A DNA stretch of 40,262 nucleotides from Clostridium sp. Lineage in GTDB: Bacteria > Bacillota > Clostridia > Clostridiales > Clostridiaceae. Below, piece after piece: positions 35,724-40,262 of the stretch (position 1 is its first letter; each line of letters starts with the position of its first letter). The stretch lies in NCBI GenBank assembly GCA_017435645.1, contig JAFSER010000004.1:1-40262 (forward strand), in the 5' to 3' direction. The notes below the pieces were generated by a model. That model worked only from the letters and a program-made list of their open reading frames with translations. It was not told the origin of the DNA and did not search any database. The position numbers and the translations under genes are program-made.

Positions 35724-36044
35724 CTACACCTCCAAGTAATTAGGTAATGTATTTCTTTGATTTATCAACTCCTCTGTAACAGCTTTAACTTCCTCTAAAT
35801 ATTGCTTTAACTGAAGAATTTCAGTAAGTCTCTGTAAATATTCTAAATTCCATTCCTCATATTTACTTCTAAATGATTCATAACTACTTCCTGACCATGA
35901 GTCACTATATTCTAATCCCTTCATTTCATTTTCAACTTGTAAAAATACTTCAGTTAATTTTTCAATCTCACTATTAAAACTATTTATTAAAGAAGTAATT
36001 ACATCTAAATCAACATAGAAATTACTATTTTTTATCCCTGCCAT
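35724..36044 (-). CDS. WXG100-like small protein of the type VII module
   Basis: A 106-residue two-helix protein with SDSWSGSSYESFRSKYEEW as the hinge, the W-x-G type turn. Its size and place directly before the toxin (2-nt gap) fit a Lap-type or WXG100 partner (DUF3130/DUF5344-like) that guides the toxin to the ESX secretion machinery. Confidence 0.82.
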   Translation of the reverse strand: MAGIKNSNFYVDLDVITSLINSFNSEIEKLTEVFLQVENEMKGLEYSDSWSGSSYESFRSKYEEWNLEYLQRLTEILQLKQYLEEVKAVTEELINQRNTLPNYLEV

Positions 36045-36071
36045 ACAACTCCTCCTTTATAAAATAGTTAA

Positions 36072-36416
36072 TTATTCAAGTAATGAATAAAATGATGATA
36101 TTTCATCTTCTAATTGAGTTACTTTATCCTCTAAAATACTAATTGCTAATATTATTTCTGATAAAATATTATCATTATAAGTAAATATACTATTACTAGA
36201 AATATTTAAAGCACTAATAAGATTAGATTGATACCCAATAGCATTACTACTTTCATCACACGTATTAGAATAATGTGTATTTTTAATATACCCTAATCCA
36301 CTTTCAATTTTTAAAGCTTTATTCTTTGCTTTATATAAATAATCTATAGAATCCTCATATTTCCTTAGCTTATTTTTATGATTATAAATCTTATTATAAA
36401 TATCTTGATTACTCAT
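36072..36416 (-). CDS. Helical partner protein of the type VII module
   Basis: A 114-residue helical protein: KLRKYEDSIDYLYKAKNKAL at the start and a C-terminal coiled coil EDKVTQLEDEISSFYSLLE. Length and order resemble DUF5082/YwqH-like small helical proteins in LXG operons. Lies 8 nt after the WXG100 gene and 27 nt before the next. Confidence 0.72.
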   Translation of the reverse strand: MSNQDIYNKIYNHKNKLRKYEDSIDYLYKAKNKALKIESGLGYIKNTHYSNTCDESSNAIGYQSNLISALNISSNSIFTYNDNILSEIILAISILEDKVTQLEDEISSFYSLLE

Positions 36417-36424
36417 CTCCCCTC

Positions 36425-36739
36425 CTATCTAGAAGTAGAAGCTTCCATATTTTTTATAACTTCTAACTCTACACTTTCCATCTCTTTACTAGCTTTATTC
36501 ATAATATTAGCCAACTTTTCTATTCCATCAACAGCTGTTTTTTCAAAATCTTTAAAGATTTCCTCCTGCTTAGCATTAAAAGCTTTTCTATATTTCCCCT
36601 TCATACTATTGTCAGCTTCATCACAAGCTTTTTTTAACTTTTCTAAACTTTCTTTGGATTTTTCTTGAATATTTAATAACTTATTATAAGAAATCGTAAT
36701 TTTATCATAATCAAATTTGATAGTTTTATTTCCAAACAT
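36425..36739 (-). CDS. First gene of the type VII module, WXG100-like protein
   Basis: A 104-residue mostly helical protein: IQEKSKESLEKLKKACDEAD, then MKGKYRKAF at the turn, then a second helix. A canonical WXG is not visible, so the class is tentative. AGAGGGGATAGT precedes its ATG. It opens the operon of seven genes, which includes the immunity and DUF4176 genes. Confidence 0.72.
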   Translation of the reverse strand: MFGNKTIKFDYDKITISYNKLLNIQEKSKESLEKLKKACDEADNSMKGKYRKAFNAKQEEIFKDFEKTAVDGIEKLANIMNKASKEMESVELEVIKNMEASTSR

Positions 36740-36824
36740 ACTATCCCCTCTTTATATATTTTTAGATTTATTTTACCATTTTTTTATTATTTTACCAATA
36801 TTGTTTTTATATTTTATAAATTAA

Positions 36825-36851
36825 AAGAGTTAGCTTTTACACTAACTCTTC
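36825..36851 (-). terminator. Terminator downstream of codA
   Basis: AAGAGTTAG and CTAACTCTT form a 9-bp stem, followed on the minus strand by TTTAATTT. It ends the decayed codBA transcript before the type VII operon. Confidence 0.75.
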
Positions 36852-36930
36852 AACAATTGAAAGAAATTCAAAATAAATTTCCTCCATACCTCTTAACTTT
36901 TACTTCTTAGTTTATTAATTAAGTTCTCTC

Positions 36931-37200
36931 TTAGTTCTTCACTAAATCATTATACGATTTTTGTTGTCCTTCAAAAAGAGTTCCACTTTTATTCCACTCT
37001 GGTTCTCCAGCTGTAAGAGTAGTATCTAAATGAATATGTGGTTCAACAAAAGAAGCAGAAGCTAAAGCTCCATTTCCTTCTATTACCTCTTCACCTTCTA
37101 AAGCCACTAAATCTTCATTTATTTCTGTAAATTCTCCATTTAATATTCTTATATCAAATAATCCTTCTTTATCTAAAAATCTTACCTTTTTAATTAGCAT
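36931..37200 (-). pseudogene. codA: Truncated cytosine deaminase gene, N-terminal part only
   Basis: Only 89 residues remain of about 400. The start MLIKKVRFLDKEGLFDIRI, the metal-binding FVEPHIHLDTTL (His-x-His of the amidohydrolase fold) and GEPEWNKSGTLFEG match CodA. Homology then stops abruptly and the frame ends after an unrelated QQKSYNDLVKN. The metal, catalytic and dimer parts are lost, so it cannot work. A ribosome binding site (AAGGTGATG) remains. It was the second gene of codBA. Confidence 0.85.
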
Positions 37201-37212
37201 TTTATCATCACC

Positions 37213-38465
37213 TTATTTATTAGTTATTTTCATTCCTATTATGTAAACTAAGATAGTTGTTATTATTGCATTTAATGCTATAACTCCAACTGTTATTATA
37301 TTTGCAACTATAAACCCTGCTAAAAATGCTATTATAGCAATCCAATTTATTTTTACAAACTTTGTACTTTCAATATTAGAATATTTTCTTTTCTTTACAA
37401 AAAAGAAATCTGCAATAATTATTCCCCTACTGGAGATAACATTGAATTTAAGAAGGTTAAAAATGCTGTGAAATTATTATTTAACCAAATTGCTCCTACT
37501 GTTCCTATTAAGCCACTGATAATTACTAACATTCTCTTAGGTAATTTTGTTATATTGGAAAGACCAAGTCCCGCTGTATATATAGCATTATCATTTGTTG
37601 TCCATATATTTAATCCTAATACAACTATAGCAGGTACTATTAACTCTTGTGAAAACATACCATCTGCTATATCTGAATTCCCTGTAACCATTGCTCCTAT
37701 TGCTCCAAATAAGAACATTAACGAGTTTCCTATAAAAAAGGCTATAACTGTTGTTGAAACTGCTATCTTTTTATTCTTTGAAAATCTTGTAAAGTCAGGA
37801 GTTGCTGTTCCTCCACTTATAAAAGATCCTACACATAATGTAACTGCTGTAACTAATGTCATTTTACTAGTTGGCTCTATATTCATTAAGGCTTGAAACC
37901 CACCTACTGAATTTGCTGCCATTGTTGCTTATGTACTACCTAATATAGCTATTGCTGGTACTGCTATTGCACTTAAAATTGTTAGTGACTTAATTCCAAA
38001 ATAAGCTGTTGCCGTCATTAATATTCCTGTAATTGCCACTAACAAATGTAAATTTACATTAAATCTATTTGCTACTGGTATTGCAAACATTGCTATTCCA
38101 ACACCAAACCATCCTATTTGTGTAATACTAGTTATAAATGATGCTAAGTATGATCCCCTTTCACCAAATGAATATCTAGCAATCAACTGCATTGAAAGAC
38201 CAGAGTCTGCTCCTACATATGCTAATGCTCCTGTATAACAAGCTAATATTAAATTACCTATAATCACTGCTATAAAGAAATCCTTTAATTTTAGTCCCGT
38301 TCCTAAATTTCCTCCCGTTAACATACTTGCTGAGAAAAATGTGAATCCAAGCATTACTACAAACATTGAAAAGAATCCCTTCTTATCCTTCTTCTCTACA
38401 TGAGATAACTCATAATCATGGTCCTTGTTTTTAACATTTTCTTCTACATTTAAAATTTGCTCCAT
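37213..38465 (-). pseudogene. codB: Cytosine permease gene with a nonsense codon and a frameshift
   Basis: Adding one base gives exactly 417 codons plus stop, the normal CodB length. An in-frame TAA at 37931-37929 follows ILGST, and homology continues at once in the same frame with ATMAANSVGGFQALM. A G run near 37424-37427 has four bases where five are needed (SPVGE-stop against SPVGGIIIADFFFVKKRKYS). Both halves keep typical NCS1 transporter segments, so the damage is recent. The gene is headed by a PyrR attenuator. Confidence 0.9.
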
Positions 38466-38506
38466 TTTAAAATCCTCCTAAATATTTTTAGGAAAACCAG
38501 TACTTA

Positions 38507-38660
38507 TAAAAAAACGACCTTTCTTTTATATAGAAAGGTCGTTAATACTTAAAATTGGACATACTAATAAAAGTACATTATAAAATTATTATTTCTGTCA
38601 TATTCTATCTGTCGTATCATCTCCGACCTTCTTAGTCTCTCTGGACTAAATTTAAAGGAC
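38507..38660 (-). promoter_or_regulatory. PyrR-binding attenuator before codB
   Basis: On the minus strand AGTCCAGAGAGACTAAGAAGG (38633-38657) matches the PyrR anti-antiterminator consensus. A terminator, ACGACCTTT/AAAGGTCGT with TTTTTTT (38508-38542), follows. UMP-loaded PyrR would favour the terminator, so the operon opened when pyrimidines were low. The leader looks intact though the genes are broken. Confidence 0.88.
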
Positions 38661-38740
38661 TAGTTTTCTTGAAACAATTATATATTGAACTTTTGAAAAA
38701 TATAAACATATTTTTACATATTTTATTTGTTTTTAAACTA

Positions 38741-38779
38741 ATTTCATATAAATTGTTTACTAATGGATTTATATGAAAT
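38741..38779. terminator. Weak terminator after the GAP transporter
   Basis: ATTTCATATAAA and TTTATATGAAAT form a 12-bp stem with a 15-nt loop just after the stop at 38783. The following T-run is poor. Confidence 0.45.
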
Positions 38780-38782
38780 ATT

Positions 38783-39493
38783 TTAATTTATCAATGATGA
38801 TATTGAATGATATATAAAAAATATTCCTATTCCTCCACAAATAATAGGCATAATAAAAGATGACAGCTTAGTAGCTTTCTTTTCTATTAATAGATAAAAT
38901 TTTTCAAATAAAGAATATTTCATTATATAAACAAAATATAAAATAACTAAAGGTAAAGAGTAAATAACATTATATATAACTAAAATTAAAATAACTGATA
39001 AAAAACTCAGCTCATAATTTAGTAAAACTGTAAGAAAAGCAAAATAAGGAACAGCAGTAGTAAGCTCAGTTATTGTTGCTATTACACCTAATATAAATAA
39101 AGAAAGTGGTGAAACTGATTTTATTTTTTTAGAGATTTTTCTTTTATCACTTTCTATTAAATCACTATTTTTAGCTTGCCTAATAATATTTTTATTTATA
39201 AATTTATATAAAATAAAAACAATAATACTTATTCCTATAATTAATTCTACAATATATATTTCTGGTACAAGCTTTTTAAAAATACTTATAAATAAATTAG
39301 AAATAACTACAACCAATCCATAATATGCCATAAGACCACCTATAAAATTAGTTATACCTGTTGCTAAAATAAAAAACCATATATGCTTTGGCTTTTTTAC
39401 TATTCCTTGTAATATAAATTGTTGCGTAATTGCTACAGGATTTAAGCTATCTGCAGCACTTGTAAAAATTGTTGTAACCAATAAGCCTATCAT
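38783..39493 (-). CDS. GAP family (LysE superfamily-like) membrane transporter
   Basis: A 236-residue membrane protein with about six segments. Near the N-terminus AADSLNPVAITQQF is typical of GAP/Sap proteins related to LysE and cytochrome c biogenesis-type exporters. A charged cytoplasmic loop (SDLIESDKRKISKKIK) divides the two halves. The GGAGGAATGTATA site decides the ATG at 39493 over the upstream in-frame codon. A structured leader precedes it, suggesting ligand-controlled export. The substrate is unknown. Confidence 0.8.
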   Translation of the reverse strand: MIGLLVTTIFTSAADSLNPVAITQQFILQGIVKKPKHIWFFILATGITNFIGGLMAYYGLVVVISNLFISIFKKLVPEIYIVELIIGISIIVFILYKFINKNIIRQAKNSDLIESDKRKISKKIKSVSPLSLFILGVIATITELTTAVPYFAFLTVLLNYELSFLSVILILVIYNVIYSLPLVILYFVYIMKYSLFEKFYLLIEKKATKLSSFIMPIICGGIGIFFIYHSISSLIN

Positions 39494-39510
39494 TATACAT
39501 TCCTCCATTT

Positions 39511-39613
39511 TTATAAAAATAAAAGCGATAGAAAATTTATACCCACGGCCTAACGGTATAAATATTCTATCGCTTCAAACAAATGTATTTCATCCGGCGA
39601 CTACATACATTTT
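39511..39613 (-). ncRNA. Structured leader RNA, candidate riboswitch (guanidine-IV-like?)
   Basis: On the minus strand a short hairpin comes first (ATGTAT/ATACAT within 39581-39612, loop GTAGTCGCCGGATGAA). UUGUUUG separates it from a 20-bp hairpin (39523-39575, one U-U mismatch, loop GTTAGGCCGTG). That second hairpin is followed by CTTTTATTTTTATAA, so it is a terminator just before the transporter's ribosome binding site. GC-rich loop nucleotides could kiss. This layout is like the mepA (guanidine-IV) ON switch. I cannot confirm the class from sequence alone. Confidence 0.5.
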
Positions 39614-39718
39614 AGCTTCATATTTTTTATTTAATTTATTATAATTATATTATCATAATAAAATTACCAAATCAATTAATATATAAATTTATATACTTAA
39701 ATTTTAGGAGGCAAAAAA

Positions 39719-39958
39719 ATGAGTTGTGGTTGTGGAACAAATAAAAAAGATGGAAAAGCAATTGTTGATAGACTAAGAGAAAAAGGAAAAGCAGAATTAA
39801 AATTAGATAATCCTTATACTATAAAATGTAGCTGTGATAATAATATTACAATAGATACCTTTGTAACAGTATGTCCTAATTGCAAAATGACTTATGGAAT
39901 TACTCCATGCTCTCAAAATGATATAAATAACATAAAAGAAGCAGGAATTAATTATTAG
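39719..39958 (+). CDS. Small cysteine-rich protein, 79 residues
   Basis: Six cysteines lie as MSCGCG, then KCSCD, then VCPNC, with another in TPCS. The set looks like a zinc- or metal-binding ribbon. AGGAGGCAAAAAA precedes the ATG. It is divergent from the GAP transporter, sharing its upstream region. No named family is recognised. Confidence 0.72.
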   Translation: MSCGCGTNKKDGKAIVDRLREKGKAELKLDNPYTIKCSCDNNITIDTFVTVCPNCKMTYGITPCSQNDINNIKEAGINY

Positions 39959-39978
39959 TTAAAGATATTTAGTCATAT

Positions 39979-39997
39979 ACCACCAGCTTAGCTGGTG
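39979..39997. repeat. Hairpin at the end of an IS200/IS605 element
   Basis: CCACCAGC/GCTGGTGG is an 8-bp stem with a 3-nt loop, like the subterminal imperfect palindromes recognised by TnpA. It lies about 100 nt past the transposase stop and so marks one end of the element. Confidence 0.7.
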
Positions 39998-40079
39998 GCT
40001 TGATTAAGCCCTATAAGGGCATGATACTTGCTGCACTACTCGTGCTCTGAATAACCGCCAATCGCAAAACAGTTTCAGC

Positions 40080-40103
40080 TACCACCCTCATCGGGTGGTT
40101 TTT
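40080..40103 (-). terminator. Hairpin immediately after the tnpA stop
   Basis: CCACCC/GGGTGG with a 4-nt TCAT loop is preceded by AAAAA and ends 1 nt after the transposase stop, in the minus orientation. It probably forms a translation-coupled terminator, or the inner element-end structure. Confidence 0.55.
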
Positions 40104-40262
40104 CTATTTGCTTCCTTTTATCGGCGATCCCGTAAACGGGTCAATATATTCTTTAAAACTAAGTTGCTCTGCTATTTGATCTTCTTGAATTTGGTTTTGA
40201 ATATACTTTGTAATTGCAGTTTTATTTCTTCCCACTGTGTCAACGTAATATCCTCTACACCA
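40104..40262 (-). CDS. tnpA: IS200/IS605 transposase TnpA, C-terminal part
   Basis: 52 residues run in from the right edge and stop at 40104. The sequence WCRGYYVDTVGRNKTAITKY, then IQNQIQEDQ, EQLSFKEYIDPFTGSPIKGSK, is the typical TnpA (Y1, HUH) tail. The catalytic Tyr lies outside the window, so it is not known whether the enzyme is intact. The G+C-richer tail region and palindromes fit a recent insertion. Confidence 0.9.
   Translation of the reverse strand, partial: WCRGYYVDTVGRNKTAITKYIQNQIQEDQIAEQLSFKEYIDPFTGSPIKGSK

Noticed and set aside
32698-36739. A complete type VII secretion system
   Set aside because: No EssC-type ATPase or EssA/EssB membrane protein is present; only effector, partner and immunity-like genes are here.
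1-40262. tRNA or rRNA genes
   Set aside because: No cloverleaf or rRNA-like sequence was seen on either strand; the tRNA-related signal is the T-box only.

Overview
The window is very AT-rich, Gram-positive, low-GC DNA from a spore-forming anaerobe. CotJA/B/C and Coat F-type genes, a T-box, a PyrR attenuator, an AT-rich codon style and strong GGAGG ribosome binding sites all point to Clostridium sensu stricto, probably a host-associated species that feeds on mucin sugars. I cannot name the species from sequence alone.

Layout. (1) 1-3463: the tail of an ABC-F ATPase gene, then a dUTPase gene (dut) split by a complete group II intron with its reverse transcriptase. The inferred splice joins the two dut exons in frame. 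(2) 3600-12680: a protein with a prealbumin-like domain, a secreted polysaccharide deacetylase, the tryptophan transporter gene trpP behind a Trp T-box, a MATE exporter, three small genes (one DUF4250), a TtcA-like tRNA thiolase, a bicovalent FAD oxidase and the cotJABC spore-coat operon. (3) 13258-13689: a pair of Coat F-like genes. (4) 13709-27331: a sialic acid locus. An eleven-gene minus-strand operon runs from a SatABCD-type ABC importer through nanA, a fumarate-reductase-like flavoprotein, two CE7 esterases and nanE to nanK. yhcH is divergent, and a NanR-type RpiR regulator lies beyond it. The second esterase lacks its catalytic serine. (5) 27883-32700: a DksA/TraR protein, a secreted and probably wall-anchored GH3 hexosaminidase, and relics of two genes whose fuller copies lie further right. 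(6) 32698-36739: an orphan type VII secretion effector module. It has three small WXG100/Lap-like proteins, a 419-residue toxin candidate with a glycine-rich membrane domain, an overlapping membrane immunity candidate, a frameshifted duplicate of that candidate, and a DUF4176 protein. (7) 36825-38660: a decayed, PyrR-attenuated codBA operon. (8) 38783-40262: a GAP-family transporter behind a structured leader with riboswitch-like architecture, a small Cys-rich protein, and the end of an IS200/IS605 transposase gene.

The most interesting points are as follows. The sialic acid operon couples uptake and cleavage to an unexplained flavoprotein and to an active/inactive esterase pair. The type VII module appears to be a pore-forming toxin with duplicated immunity. 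That module is flanked by directly oriented relic and fuller copies of the same transporter-leader and codB-leader segments, which suggests an old segmental duplication later split by the GH3 gene. The transporter leader resembles a transcriptional ON riboswitch, possibly of the guanidine-IV (mepA) type. Two genes have good ribosome binding sites but AUU or AUA where the start codon should be.
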